Assembly: GCA_910589485.1 (NCBI GenBank)
Contig: CAJUSW010000001.1
Coordinates: forward strand, 1 to 64,000
DNA: 64,000 bases
Direction of reading: 5' to 3'
Source of the DNA: an uncultured Duncaniella sp.
GTDB lineage: Bacteria > Bacteroidota > Bacteroidia > Bacteroidales > Muribaculaceae
The position numbers and the translations under genes were made by a program. This document shows positions 49,341 to 58,850 of this stretch, one piece after another; within the stretch, counting starts at the first letter, position 1; every line of letters begins with the position of its first letter. Below the pieces are notes generated by a model. It was not told the origin of the DNA. It was given only the letters and a program-made list of their open reading frames with translations, and ran no database searches.

Positions 49341-50834
49341 TCATTTCGCAGGGTGATCCTCCTCCCTAATTATCAGTAGCACATCACCTTTTAGCAGACG
49401 TTTCTGGCCGTTAGGCACTATGTATTTGTCGCCTCTCCTGATCATCATTACCAGTTCACCCTCGGGGAGCTTCACATCCTTAAGGGTATTTCCCGGTTCA
49501 AGGTCAGCATCAGTGAGCACATGGGTGTGGAGCGATGTGGGGTGCTCGTCGGCAAGCTCCACACCGAAATCCTCCTCGCCCGGCGCATGCTCCTCTATGA
49601 GCTTGAGCTTCCTGGCGGCGGCGATCACAGTAGTACCTTGAAGCACAAGCGAAAGCAATGTCACAAAGAACACTATATTGAAAATTTGGGAGGCTCCCGG
49701 CACATCGGCCACCACAGGATAGGTGGCGAATATGATCGGCGCGGCTCCACGAAGTCCTACCCATGAAACGAATGTTTTGGTGCGGAGGTTTATCCCCCGG
49801 AACGGCCACAGGCACAGGAACACGCTCAACGGTCGGCCGGCCAATATCATGAATAGTCCGATGAGGAACGACACGGCAGCCACCGAAAGCATCTCGTGGG
49901 GATTGACAAGCAATCCAAGCATGAGGAACACTACAATCTGAGCGAGCCATGTGAGCCCATCCATGAACTTGGTGATACTCCTGTGGTAAGGCAAGGATGA
50001 ATTTCCAAGCACTATACCGCTCACATACACCGCAAGATAGCCGTTACCGCCGATAGCCGTGGTACTTGTGTAGATAAGGAACACTGCTCCGATCATCAGT
50101 ATCGAGATCATTGCCGTGGCCTGACCGGCATCCTCATTGCTCTTACCGTTGCCGATGCGCCTGTACACCCCTATGAGCCACTTGGTCACCATGGCAAGGG
50201 CAACGCCCATCAGTCCGCCGGCACCGAACTGCAACACCAATTGACCGATGAGCATTCCGGCCGACAGGTCACTGCCTATCGTGATAGCCTCGATGAGAAT
50301 AATCGTGAGCATATAGGCCATAGGGTCGTTGGATCCGCTCTCAAGCTCGAGCATAGGCCTGAGATTATGTTTCAGCCCCACTTTATGGGAACCAAGGATA
50401 CCAAACACCGAAGCCGAGTCGGTCGACGACATGGTGGAGGCAAGCAACAGCGAGGGGATCAGGGCAAAATGGATATTGGTCCACTCCATGCCCGAGAGCC
50501 AGAATATGAACAGTCCGGTGAGCAATGCCGTGAGCAGGACTCCCGCCGTCGACAACACCAGCCCCGGCAATAATATGGGACGTATCGACGACACGCTCGT
50601 TGACATTCCGCCCGAAAACAGGATGACGCACAGCGCTATCATGCCTATGAACTGGGCATCGTGCATGTTGCTGAACTGAAGCCCCAAGCCATCGGTACCG
50701 AATCCCATACCCACCAGCAGGAACACCAGAAGCAACGGCAAGCCGGTACGGTAACTGCTCTTGCCTATAAGCACGCCGGCGATCAGCAACAACGATCCAA
50801 ACAACAATATATTCTCGCTACTTATTATTCCCAT
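49341..50834 (-). CDS. Cation/proton antiporter (CvrA/NhaP2-like, CPA1)
   Basis: A 497-aa antiporter. About 12 membrane helices are present, with conserved SGGMSTS, LLASTMSSTDSASVFGIL and ELESGSNDPMAYML elements (ion-site acidic residues in the last two) and SWVGLRGAAPIIFATYP. The C-terminal cytoplasmic TrkA_C (RCK-C) domain occupies about residues 405-490 (LEPGNTLKDVKLPEGELVMMI, LLKGDVLLII). These proteins exchange K+ or Na+ for protons. The upstream gene (alanine symporter) ends 44 bp before its start, so co-transcription is possible. Confidence 0.88.
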   Translation of the reverse strand: MGIISSENILLFGSLLLIAGVLIGKSSYRTGLPLLLVFLLVGMGFGTDGLGLQFSNMHDAQFIGMIALCVILFSGGMSTSVSSIRPILLPGLVLSTAGVLLTALLTGLFIFWLSGMEWTNIHFALIPSLLLASTMSSTDSASVFGILGSHKVGLKHNLRPMLELESGSNDPMAYMLTIILIEAITIGSDLSAGMLIGQLVLQFGAGGLMGVALAMVTKWLIGVYRRIGNGKSNEDAGQATAMISILMIGAVFLIYTSTTAIGGNGYLAVYVSGIVLGNSSLPYHRSITKFMDGLTWLAQIVVFLMLGLLVNPHEMLSVAAVSFLIGLFMILAGRPLSVFLCLWPFRGINLRTKTFVSWVGLRGAAPIIFATYPVVADVPGASQIFNIVFFVTLLSLVLQGTTVIAAARKLKLIEEHAPGEEDFGVELADEHPTSLHTHVLTDADLEPGNTLKDVKLPEGELVMMIRRGDKYIVPNGQKRLLKGDVLLIIREEDHPAK

Positions 50835-50878
50835 TATGTTATTCTGAAACTATTAGATTTAAAATCATTTACCTGCCC

Positions 50879-52315
50879 TCATCGCCAACACTCCGTCTCA
50901 TCCTCTATCTCGGGAATGGTCGAGGACTCATACACCGGATCGAGGCCCATCCTGCGTTGGCGCTTATAGTCGGCGAGCAATATCAGCGCATATCTTCCAA
51001 GAGCGAGGATGGCGGCAAGGTTGCACAGCGTCATCAACGCCATGGTAATGTCGGCAAATCCCCATACAAGATCAAGCGGGACCACCGCCCCGATGTAAAC
51101 GATACCGCTCACAAGGAGACGATACACATTGACCGCCCACTTATTGTCTTTTATGAAACATATATTTGTCTCGCCGTAGTAGTAATTGGCTATTATGCTC
51201 GTGAACGCGAAGAAAAATATCGCGATGCACACGAATGTCGATCCATACTGATGCCCTCCGCCCAATTCGGCGTCAATGGCCCGCTGGGTGAGGACAATAC
51301 CGTCATACCCCTCGGCATATATTCCGCTACACAGGATTATGAACGCCGTGGCGGTGCATATCAGCAGAGTGTCGGTGTACACGCCAAGAGTCTGTATCAA
51401 TCCCTGCTTCACGGGGTGGGTCACCGACGCTGTGGCGGCCGCATTAGGGGTCGAACCCTCGCCGGCCTCATTGCTGAAGAGTCCGCGTTTCACACCCATA
51501 ACCATGGCGGCTCCTACAGTTCCACCGAGAGCCGGGCCGAAACCGAAAGCGCCCTCAATGATCATGGTCAACACCTCGGGGATGCGACCTATGTTCATTA
51601 TCACTATCACGATAGCCAGGAGTATATAGGCTATTGCCATTACGGGGACCACCAGTTCGCTGAACCGCGACACCCTCTGGATGCCACCCCAAATGATCAC
51701 CAATGTCATCACTGCCAGGATTATGGCCATCCACTCGGGCGGGAATCCGAAACAGGAATCAAACGCGCTCGCAATCGTGTTGGACTGGACAGAATTGAAG
51801 GCGAAACCAAATGTCAGCGTTATGAGCACGGCAAATGTCACAGCCCACCACCGCTTGTGCAGACCTTTCTGTATGTAGTAGGCCGGGCCTCCCATAAACG
51901 ACTTGTCCCCCTTGACCTTGAACAGCTGGGCAAGCGTGGATTCCACAAACGCGCTCGATGCTCCCACCAATGCAATCACCCACATCCAGAACACAGCACC
52001 GGGTCCGCCGAGGGCTATGGCAGTGGCCACGCCGGCCATATTGCCGGTGCCCACCCTTGAAGCGATCGATAGCGCGAAAGCCTGAAACGAGCTCACGGTG
52101 CCATGCCGCGGACTGTCTATCTCACGGTGATCATTGTTCTTCTTGCCCGACTTTAGCAAGAGCCTCACCATCTCACCTATCATGGTGAACTGTACACCAC
52201 GGGTAACCACGGTGAATATCAGCGCCGCCACAAGCAACACTGTCACCATCACATAGTCGGTGAGTACTCCGCTCACCGCGCTAACTATATCCTGTATTGT
52301 CAATTCCGGTTGCAT
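50879..52315 (-). CDS. Sodium:alanine symporter (AGCS family)
   Basis: A 478-aa transporter of the alanine or glycine:cation symporter family, with about 11 membrane helices. Family landmarks are SRVGTGNMAGVATAIALGGPGA (residues about 85-105), FMGGPAYYIQKGL and the signature GVKRGLFSNEAGEGSTPNAAATA. It imports alanine or glycine with sodium. The divergent or upstream region toward the LytTR regulator is only 48 bp, so it may be transcribed with the upstream genes, but no functional link is evident. Confidence 0.92.
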   Translation of the reverse strand: MQPELTIQDIVSAVSGVLTDYVMVTVLLVAALIFTVVTRGVQFTMIGEMVRLLLKSGKKNNDHREIDSPRHGTVSSFQAFALSIASRVGTGNMAGVATAIALGGPGAVFWMWVIALVGASSAFVESTLAQLFKVKGDKSFMGGPAYYIQKGLHKRWWAVTFAVLITLTFGFAFNSVQSNTIASAFDSCFGFPPEWMAIILAVMTLVIIWGGIQRVSRFSELVVPVMAIAYILLAIVIVIMNIGRIPEVLTMIIEGAFGFGPALGGTVGAAMVMGVKRGLFSNEAGEGSTPNAAATASVTHPVKQGLIQTLGVYTDTLLICTATAFIILCSGIYAEGYDGIVLTQRAIDAELGGGHQYGSTFVCIAIFFFAFTSIIANYYYGETNICFIKDNKWAVNVYRLLVSGIVYIGAVVPLDLVWGFADITMALMTLCNLAAILALGRYALILLADYKRQRRMGLDPVYESSTIPEIEDETECWR

Positions 52316-52363
52316 CTTATGTTAGATTATTTGGCTTTTTCATTGCCTTTGATTACACCCTGT

Positions 52364-53089
52364 TCACTCCGCGGGCAGATGCGCGGCTATATACTCGGCA
52401 AGTTTCGGCCTGTAGCTTTCGCCTACAGGGATCTCACGGTCGCCCACCACCACTTTCTGCCTGTCGAGCCTGGTGATGCGCCTTGTATTCACTATGAAAC
52501 TGCGGTGTACCCTCAGGAAACTATTCTCGGGCAAGTGCTTCTCTATCACCCTCATCGAGCTTAACATCACGACTGCGCTGTTCCTGTCGGCCATGTGTAT
52601 CTTCACATAATCTTTCAGACCCTCCACCACAAGGATATTGGCGGTATCGATCTGTTCCATCCCCTGTTTTGATTTTACAAGTATGCGCCCGTCGGCATTG
52701 GCCGTCTCCACGGGCTCATCACTGCGTGGCCGGTTGTATCTGCTATAAAGCCGACGCGCCGAGGCCGAGAACTCATCAAAGCTCACGGGTTTGAGAAGAT
52801 AATCGGATGCTCCCACCCTGAACGCCTCCACGGCATAATCGCTGTAGGCAGTGATGAACACCACCTGCACGCTATCGGGCACCAGCCGGGCAAATTCTAT
52901 GCCGTCGAGCTGAGGCATCCTGATGTCAAGGTATGCCACATCCACCTCCCCGGCCACGATGCATTTCACTGCTTCGCGGGCCGACGAATACACCCCCGTC
53001 AATTCCATGAAGGGTGTCTTATCTATATATGACGCGATCAATCGCGCAGCAAGGGGTTCGTCATCGACGACACAACATCTCATAATCAT
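52364..53089 (-). CDS. LytTR-type response regulator
   Basis: A 241-aa regulator. A receiver domain (CCVVDDEPLAARLI at the start, phospho-Asp in VAYLDIRMPQLDG near residue 55, Lys in LLKPVSFDEF) is followed by a LytTR DNA-binding domain (about residues 140-238: VEGLKDYVKIHM, FLRVHRSFIVNTRRI). In-frame ATGs at 53089 and 53083 are both plausible; one at 53113 would add eight unrelated residues. It is the last gene of the efflux operon and pairs with the histidine kinase whose stop lies 59 bp upstream. It probably controls the operon or cell-envelope genes. Confidence 0.9.
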   Translation of the reverse strand: MIMRCCVVDDEPLAARLIASYIDKTPFMELTGVYSSAREAVKCIVAGEVDVAYLDIRMPQLDGIEFARLVPDSVQVVFITAYSDYAVEAFRVGASDYLLKPVSFDEFSASARRLYSRYNRPRSDEPVETANADGRILVKSKQGMEQIDTANILVVEGLKDYVKIHMADRNSAVVMLSSMRVIEKHLPENSFLRVHRSFIVNTRRITRLDRQKVVVGDREIPVGESYRPKLAEYIAAHLPAE

Positions 53090-53148
53090 AGGCTCGTGAT
53101 ACAACCATAACAATCGAAGCCGAGAAGTTGTTGTTAAAAAACCGACCT

Positions 53149-54123
53149 CTACACCTTGATTCTCAGTTGTGCCACAAAGATACTATTTTCATGCGATATT
53201 TCCAATCGGCCTCTCTTTCCGTATATGAGTGTAAGTCTCCTTCTCAGGTTCTCGAGGCCCACTCCCCCACTTTTCTTCTTCTCCTCCTCGGCGATGGAAT
53301 TGGCCACGTCACACTCCACATCGCCCGATGCCGAGGCTGTGATGCGTATCGCCACATACGATCCTGCCACACCGCTGCCTCCGTGCTTGAAAGCATTCTC
53401 CACAAGTGTGACAAACATCATGGGGGCTATCTCAGCCTCCTCCATGGCAGGATCAATCTCAACCGTGAGCGACACATTGGCAGTGTTGCCGAGCCTGGCC
53501 TGCATAAGCCCTACATAATCCTCCACAAAGGCCACCTCCCTTTTCAGTTTCACGGTGGAGGAATCCGCCTCATAGAGAGCATATCTGAGCAACGTGCTCA
53601 AGCTGTGCACCGCCTTTTTAGCCTCCTCGGGATCCACTTCGGTCAAGGCATAGACCGTGTTGAGCGAATTGAACAGAAAATGGGGGTTGAGCTGGCTCTT
53701 GAGTTGCTTAAGCTCCTCACGGCGATTGGCCTCCTCGATGTTCCTGAGCCGTTCGGTCAAGCTCACTGCCACACTCAATCCGGCTGTGAGCATGAGGAAT
53801 GCCAGGTCGCGGATCATCATGGGTATTTGAGGATGAGGCCGGGAGGTCAGGCTGTGGGCATACAGCATCAACAGATACAGAGCTGTCCATCCGCCGGCAA
53901 CCAGGCACAATGTGCCCGCAAGCCGTGCCGTTCTCGACACCGTGGGGCGCATGAGCATGTATTCCAGATAGAATACCACCAGGAATATGGCTACTTTGGC
54001 ATAGGGCATCCACCCGAAGTGGATGTGACGCGGAGCACTCCCGCTCGCAACCACTTCGGGAAGAATGAAGATCATAACTATCACCACAAGGTGGATTACC
54101 ACCTTTGATACTTTCTCATTCAT
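53149..54123 (-). CDS. LytS-type sensor histidine kinase
   Basis: A 324-aa kinase with about four membrane helices in the first 135 residues (VVIHLVVIVMIFILPEVV, AKVAIFLVVFYLEYM, LAGTLCLVAGGWTALYLLML) and no large periplasmic domain. A His_kinase domain follows, with the phospho-His in QLNPHFLFNSLNTVYAL (about residue 150). A HATPase-like part follows with TLVENAFKHG and a degenerate G-box GGVGLENLRRRL. It overlaps the upstream permease gene by 8 bp. Such kinases next to ABC exporters often sense the exported compound or envelope stress through the transporter. Confidence 0.9.
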   Translation of the reverse strand: MNEKVSKVVIHLVVIVMIFILPEVVASGSAPRHIHFGWMPYAKVAIFLVVFYLEYMLMRPTVSRTARLAGTLCLVAGGWTALYLLMLYAHSLTSRPHPQIPMMIRDLAFLMLTAGLSVAVSLTERLRNIEEANRREELKQLKSQLNPHFLFNSLNTVYALTEVDPEEAKKAVHSLSTLLRYALYEADSSTVKLKREVAFVEDYVGLMQARLGNTANVSLTVEIDPAMEEAEIAPMMFVTLVENAFKHGGSGVAGSYVAIRITASASGDVECDVANSIAEEEKKKSGGVGLENLRRRLTLIYGKRGRLEISHENSIFVAQLRIKV

Positions 54124-55336
54124 AACGGATTGCCTCTATCGGATCAAGATTGGATGCTTTCATAGCCGGTACCCATCCGAAGAATATACCGGTAAACGTG
54201 CACACGGCGAAACTGAGCACTATCGACGATGCGAGGATCGACACGGGCCATGCGGCAAACTCATGCACCGCCCATGTGGCTCCACATCCCACTATCACGC
54301 CTATAACGCCGCCTGTCACTGATATTATTATCGCTTCGATAAGGAATTGCATGAGGATGTCGACACCTCTGGCACCAATGCTCATGCGGAGACCGATCTC
54401 GCGGGTGCGCTCGGTCACGGACACGTACATCATGTTCATGATGCCGATTCCGCCCACGAGCAACGAAATGAACGCGATACAGGTGAGCAACACAGCCATC
54501 ATGTCGGAGGTAGAGTTCATCATCTCGCTCAGCTCCTGCTGCGACCTGATATCGAAATCATCGTCCTCATCGGCACCGAGGCGATGGCTTGTGCGCAATA
54601 TCTCGGTGATCTCGTCGGTAGCCTCGTCGGAAAGCTCCTCGGTCAGCGCCGATGCGAATATCGACCCGAGATAGTCCACGGCAAGAACCCTCTTCATCAC
54701 AGTGGTGTAAGGAGCTATCACCACATCGTCCTGGTCCATACCCATCGAGTTGGTACCCTTGCTCTTGAGCACACCTATCACCGTGAGGGGGATTTTGCCG
54801 AATCTCACCACCTTCCCTATAGGATTCTCGCCACCGGGAAACAGGTTGTCGATCACCGTCTTGCCAAGGATACACACCTTGGCCGCCGACTTAATGTCGG
54901 CCTCGGTAAACATCTCGCCATCCTCGACCGACAGCTTCCTGATATCCATGTACTCGGGGGTGACGCCGTTGATGCTCGATGGCCAGTTGTTGTTTCCTAC
55001 CACCATCTGGCCCGAACTCGACACCACCGGACTCACCGCCGACAGATAGGCCGAGCGGTCACGCAGGGCCTCGTAGTCGGCAATCTTAAGTGTCTGCATA
55101 TCGTCGGCGCTCTGCCTCACGCCACCTCGCTGCATGTTGCCCGGATGAATCATAATCATGTTGCTGCCCATCTCCGAGATCTGGGCCTTGATACTCTCCT
55201 TCGAGCCCTGGCCTATCGCGAGCATACATATCACGGCCGCAATGCCTATGATGATGCCGAGCATCGTGAGTATCGCGCGCAGTTTGTTTCGGTTCAGGGC
55301 CTTGAGGGCGATCTTCAATATATTGAAAAACTTCAT
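54116..55336 (-). CDS. MacB-like ABC transporter permease
   Basis: A 406-aa FtsX/MacB permease. The N-terminal membrane helix (LTMLGIIIGIAAVICMLAIGQG) is followed by a periplasmic MacB_PCD domain (about residues 40-250). Three C-terminal helices follow (MMAVLLTCIAFISLLVGGIGIMNMMYVSVTERTREIG in two blocks, FLIEAIIISVTGGVIGVIVG, LSFAVCTFTGIFFG), ending in the typical DPIEAIRYE. It has no ATPase domain of its own; the separate ATPase is encoded 3 bp upstream. It works with the MacA-like adaptor and TolC-like channel encoded upstream in a tripartite, mechanotransmission-type exporter. Confidence 0.93.
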   Translation of the reverse strand: MKFFNILKIALKALNRNKLRAILTMLGIIIGIAAVICMLAIGQGSKESIKAQISEMGSNMIMIHPGNMQRGGVRQSADDMQTLKIADYEALRDRSAYLSAVSPVVSSSGQMVVGNNNWPSSINGVTPEYMDIRKLSVEDGEMFTEADIKSAAKVCILGKTVIDNLFPGGENPIGKVVRFGKIPLTVIGVLKSKGTNSMGMDQDDVVIAPYTTVMKRVLAVDYLGSIFASALTEELSDEATDEITEILRTSHRLGADEDDDFDIRSQQELSEMMNSTSDMMAVLLTCIAFISLLVGGIGIMNMMYVSVTERTREIGLRMSIGARGVDILMQFLIEAIIISVTGGVIGVIVGCGATWAVHEFAAWPVSILASSIVLSFAVCTFTGIFFGWVPAMKASNLDPIEAIRYE

Positions 55337-55339
55337 GGA

Positions 55340-56086
55340 TCAATCGTCATTGGCCGGGAGCGATGCGAGCATTTCTGCCGCCGAGGCCGGCTGTGGGTTG
55401 ATAGTGTCCGAGATGATCTTTCCGTCGCGCAACACGATGTTGCGTGACGAGTAAGCTGCGATCTCGGGGTTATGTGTCACGAATATGATGGTGCGACCGC
55501 GGGCATACAGCTCCTGAAACAGCACCAGCACACTGAACGATGTGCGCGTGTCGAGGTTACCGGTAGCCTCGTCGGCAAGTATTATCACGGGATCGTTGAC
55601 GAGCGCGCGGGCTATGGCCACTCGCTGTTGCTGACCTCCACTCATCTGATTGCTCAGGTGGTTGAGACGCTCTCCGAGCCCTACGGCAACGAGCGCGTCG
55701 ATGGCGCGTTGCCTGCGCTCGGCCGATGACACCGAGGAATTGTAGAGCAAGGGCAACTCCACATTCTCGATAGCCGAGGTCTTGGGCAGAAGGTTATAGT
55801 TCTGGAACACAAAGCCGATCTTTCTGTTCCTCAGCCTCGCACGCTCGTTCTTGCTCATCTCCTTCACGCGCGCCCCGTCGAGTATATACTCTCCCGAGGT
55901 GGGCGTGTCGAGACAACCGAGCGTGTTGAGCAACGTGGATTTACCCGAGCCCGAAGTGCCCATGATGGTGACAAACTCCCCCTCATGTATCGTGAACGAC
56001 ACTCCGCGAAGGGCATGCACCGTCTCGCCACCTACCTTGAAGTCCCTGCGCAGGTCCTTCACTTTTATTATCTCTCTTTGCGACAT
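55340..56086 (-). CDS. ABC transporter ATP-binding protein (MacB/LolD type)
   Basis: A 248-aa ATPase with all motifs: Walker A GTSGSGKST (about residue 43), Q-loop FVFQNYNLLPKTSAIENVELPL in part, signature MSGGQQQRVAIARAL (about residue 147), Walker B VIILADEAT and H-loop FVTHNPEIA. It drives the FtsX-type permease encoded next. Spacing to its neighbours is 3 bp and 20 bp, so it is part of one operon with the adaptor, permease and two-component genes. Confidence 0.95.
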   Translation of the reverse strand: MSQREIIKVKDLRRDFKVGGETVHALRGVSFTIHEGEFVTIMGTSGSGKSTLLNTLGCLDTPTSGEYILDGARVKEMSKNERARLRNRKIGFVFQNYNLLPKTSAIENVELPLLYNSSVSSAERRQRAIDALVAVGLGERLNHLSNQMSGGQQQRVAIARALVNDPVIILADEATGNLDTRTSFSVLVLFQELYARGRTIIFVTHNPEIAAYSSRNIVLRDGKIISDTINPQPASAAEMLASLPANDD

Positions 56087-56106
56087 AATGCTGTCCCCCT
56101 TCCCGA

Positions 56107-57291
56107 TTATTTTTTACGCTGAGGAGGCTTGGGAGCAAACGGGCTTCTTTCGCTACCCTCCTGGGCGCCGTCCTCTTCGGCCATCGGGGCCGAGTACTCG
56201 ACGGCTACCTGAGCGCCCGGTTCGATACCGCTCACCACACTGTAGTTTATGCCATCGTTAGCGCCCACGGTTATGAATTTAGGCTCGAGTTTATCACCTT
56301 CCACCACCCACACTCTCTTCTTGTCGGGGTCAGCGGCGTCATTGAATGGAGCTGTGTCGGCTCCTGCTGGTACGCTCGGCAGATTCTTCACACCCTCGTA
56401 GGCATGAGGAATGAAGCGTGTGGCCTTGGCGGGCACAAGGGTGACATTTTCCTCGCGGAGCATATATATGGTGAGATTGGCAGTGAGGCCGGGAATGAGC
56501 TTATGCTCCGAGTTGTCGGCCGACACGAGCACCTCGTAGGTCACCACATTGCTCTCTGTGGTGGGGCTTATGCGCTTCTGTGTCACCACTCCGTTGAACA
56601 CCTCGTCGGGATAAGCGTCGACGGTGAATGTCACAGCCTGCCCCTCCTTCACACGGCCTATGTCGGCCTCGTCCACGTCGGCAACCACTCTCATGTGGTC
56701 AAGGTCGGCGATGGTGAAGAGATTGGCAACGGTCATGGACGACACCACGGTCTGGCCTACCTCTACGTCGCGCGATATGACTATTCCGTCGATGGGGGAA
56801 TATATCTCGGCATAGTTGAGATTCTTGGCGGCTCTCACGCGGTCGGCCTTGGCTTTCTCATACGATGTCTTGGCCACCTGGTAATCCCTGCGGGTTGTGT
56901 CAAACTCATAATCCGAGATCAATTTGCGTTCATGAAGCTTCTTGTCCCTCTCATAATTGGTGGAAGCGTACTCATAGGAAGCCTTGGCGCTCTCCACATT
57001 GGCCTCGGCCGATGCAAGCTCGCTCTGCAGGAGCACCTTGTCAATCTCGGCAAGCAACTGTCCCTTGGTCACCTCCGAGTTGTAATCAACCAGGATTTTA
57101 TCAATGATACCGGTCACCTGGGTACCCACATCGACCGAGGTCTCCGACTCGAGTGTTCCGGTTGCTGTCACGCTCTCGCTTATCGATCCCTGCACCACAG
57201 GTTCCGTCACAAGGCGTATCTCTTCTTTTTTCGAGCATCCGGCCATCATTATGGCTACCGATGCTATTATCAACGAATATCTGATCCGCAT
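56107..57291 (-). CDS. MacA-like periplasmic adaptor (HlyD/RND type)
   Basis: A 394-aa membrane-fusion protein. The lipoprotein signal (IASVAIMMAGCSKK) gives an acylated Cys near residue 19. A barrel-sandwich lipoyl region follows (VSVGTQV-like VDVGTQVTGIIDKILVDYNSEVTKG in part), then a coiled-coil hairpin (about residues 95-160), a second lipoyl half (IYSPIDGIVISRDVEVGQTV) and beta-barrel/MPD domains with a C-terminal charged tail. It connects the inner-membrane ABC permease to the TolC-like channel. Encoded 31 bp after TolC and 20 bp before the ATPase. Confidence 0.93.
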   Translation of the reverse strand: MRIRYSLIIASVAIMMAGCSKKEEIRLVTEPVVQGSISESVTATGTLESETSVDVGTQVTGIIDKILVDYNSEVTKGQLLAEIDKVLLQSELASAEANVESAKASYEYASTNYERDKKLHERKLISDYEFDTTRRDYQVAKTSYEKAKADRVRAAKNLNYAEIYSPIDGIVISRDVEVGQTVVSSMTVANLFTIADLDHMRVVADVDEADIGRVKEGQAVTFTVDAYPDEVFNGVVTQKRISPTTESNVVTYEVLVSADNSEHKLIPGLTANLTIYMLREENVTLVPAKATRFIPHAYEGVKNLPSVPAGADTAPFNDAADPDKKRVWVVEGDKLEPKFITVGANDGINYSVVSGIEPGAQVAVEYSAPMAEEDGAQEGSERSPFAPKPPQRKK

Positions 57292-57322
57292 AATGTAGAA
57301 TTATATTTGTGCGATTATGTAT

Positions 57323-58636
57323 TTATAGATCCACGCTTCCGTTACGCATGAATTCCACCATCTTACGTGCGAGCACGGCCATATACTTGGCTCTGAGCAC
57401 CTCATGCCGGGCCGATACGAGAGCCTGATGGCTCTGGAGCAGTTCGGTTATCTGCACGTATCCCACTGAGAAACGCTCGCCAACGAGCTCGTCGGTCAAC
57501 GCGGCCTCTCTCTCGCTCTCCAGTGCGGCCTCGTAACGCGACTTGGCCGACTCGTGATCAATATAATACTCCTCAAGGCTCTTAGCAATCTCGGTCCTGC
57601 GTGCCTGCGAATCCAGTTCGCTACTCATTTTCGAGATCTTGGCCTGGGCTATAGCCGTCTTGGTCTTCTTTCTGTCATATATAGGGATGCTCACTGTGAG
57701 TCCGATATTCTCGTTGAAGCCCCGCTTCATCTGTTCGCCCCACCCCTGAGAGCCGGTACTGTAATATCCTGTGCCAACTCCGGCCGAAACCGATAGCGAC
57801 GGATAGGCACCTGCCTTAGCCGCACGGATATCCTCGTCGGCCATCTTCACCGAGAGCGAGTCGTAACGCAGTTTGGAATCGGTATTCAATGCAAGCAGAT
57901 AGCTCTCCGAGAGCGGTGGCAATTCATCCATCACCATCTCACGGCTGAATTGAAGTGGCAACACATCGATATTCTGATCGATCTCCAGCTCGAGCAACGT
58001 TTTCAGGGCAAGCCGGCGGGTGGCCAGCTCGGCCTCGGCAGTCACCACATTATATCTGTCGCTCTCGGCCTGGGTGGCCAACTGCTGATAATCCACCATC
58101 GAGATCTTGCCCGACTCCATCATCTGCTTGCCACGGTTGGCCTGAGCCACGCTCACATCGTAGAGCGAACGGTTCACCTCCACGGCCTCGCGTGCATACA
58201 ATATGTTAAGATAGGTGGTAAGTATCGAGGTCTGTATATCCTTATACTCCTGATCCGTAGCCCATCCCGAGCGTTGCACATCGGTGGAGGCCCGGCGTAT
58301 ATCACTCTCTCTTTTGCCACCGTCCCACAGGGTCCATGCGGCATTCACTCCATAATTGCTGTTGTACACATTTTTGGATCCCTCGCCCCATGGAGTGTTG
58401 GTAAATCCCTGGGTGGTACCGAAATCAAACGACGGGGTCCACTGCGCCTTGGCACTCTCCAGTGACACTGAAGCCGACTGCTCCGTCAGAGCCGAACGCT
58501 TGAGCGAGATATTGTTGACCCGTGCATAGTCCACACATTCCCTGTAGCTCCATTGTCCGGTCGTGGCCTCACCCCACATCGTCATCGGCAATGCGAGCAA
58601 CCCTACGGCTGTCAATAATTTCAATGGTTCATTCAT
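57323..58636 (-). CDS. TolC-family outer-membrane efflux protein
   Basis: A 437-aa TolC-type channel. The ATG at 58636 gives a good signal peptide (LKLLTAVGLLALPMTMW) and is preferred over a non-ATG start at 58660. Two long helical repeats are visible: about residues 30-225 (YRECVDYARVNNISLKRSAL...SYGVNAAWTLWDGG type strands) and about 230-425 (TVSIPIYDRKKTKTAIAQAK, VGERFSVGYVQITELLQSHQALVSAR). It forms the exit duct for the MacAB-like exporter encoded downstream and is the first gene of the operon. A TAATTTTG box lies 64 bp upstream. Confidence 0.93.
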   Translation of the reverse strand: MNEPLKLLTAVGLLALPMTMWGEATTGQWSYRECVDYARVNNISLKRSALTEQSASVSLESAKAQWTPSFDFGTTQGFTNTPWGEGSKNVYNSNYGVNAAWTLWDGGKRESDIRRASTDVQRSGWATDQEYKDIQTSILTTYLNILYAREAVEVNRSLYDVSVAQANRGKQMMESGKISMVDYQQLATQAESDRYNVVTAEAELATRRLALKTLLELEIDQNIDVLPLQFSREMVMDELPPLSESYLLALNTDSKLRYDSLSVKMADEDIRAAKAGAYPSLSVSAGVGTGYYSTGSQGWGEQMKRGFNENIGLTVSIPIYDRKKTKTAIAQAKISKMSSELDSQARRTEIAKSLEEYYIDHESAKSRYEAALESEREAALTDELVGERFSVGYVQITELLQSHQALVSARHEVLRAKYMAVLARKMVEFMRNGSVDL

Positions 58637-58699
58637 TCTGCATAGCTGGTTGTTAAGCAAGCCCTAAAGGCTGACTAATGGATTTATTAACTTACAATG

Positions 58700-58707
58700 C
58701 AAAATTA
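58700..58707 (-). promoter_or_regulatory. Putative -7 box of the efflux operon
   Basis: Minus-strand TAATTTTG fits TAnnTTTG, 64 bp before the TolC start. The -33 half is not clear, which suits a regulated promoter. Confidence 0.45.
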
Positions 58708-58850
58708 GTTTCTCTACTCTAAAAATCCTAAAAAATTAGACGTACCCCCTCAAGCCGACGCTTTTTAACACATTATAGCTCTACCAAGCCATGTCCGATC
58801 CCCGTCGATTAACATTCGTTAGCAAATAATAGCATGAAACGATAATCTGT

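Noticed and set aside
50957..52060. 367-codon plus-strand ORF
   Set aside because: Opposite the alanine symporter; the sequence is His/Arg-rich low-complexity antisense translation.
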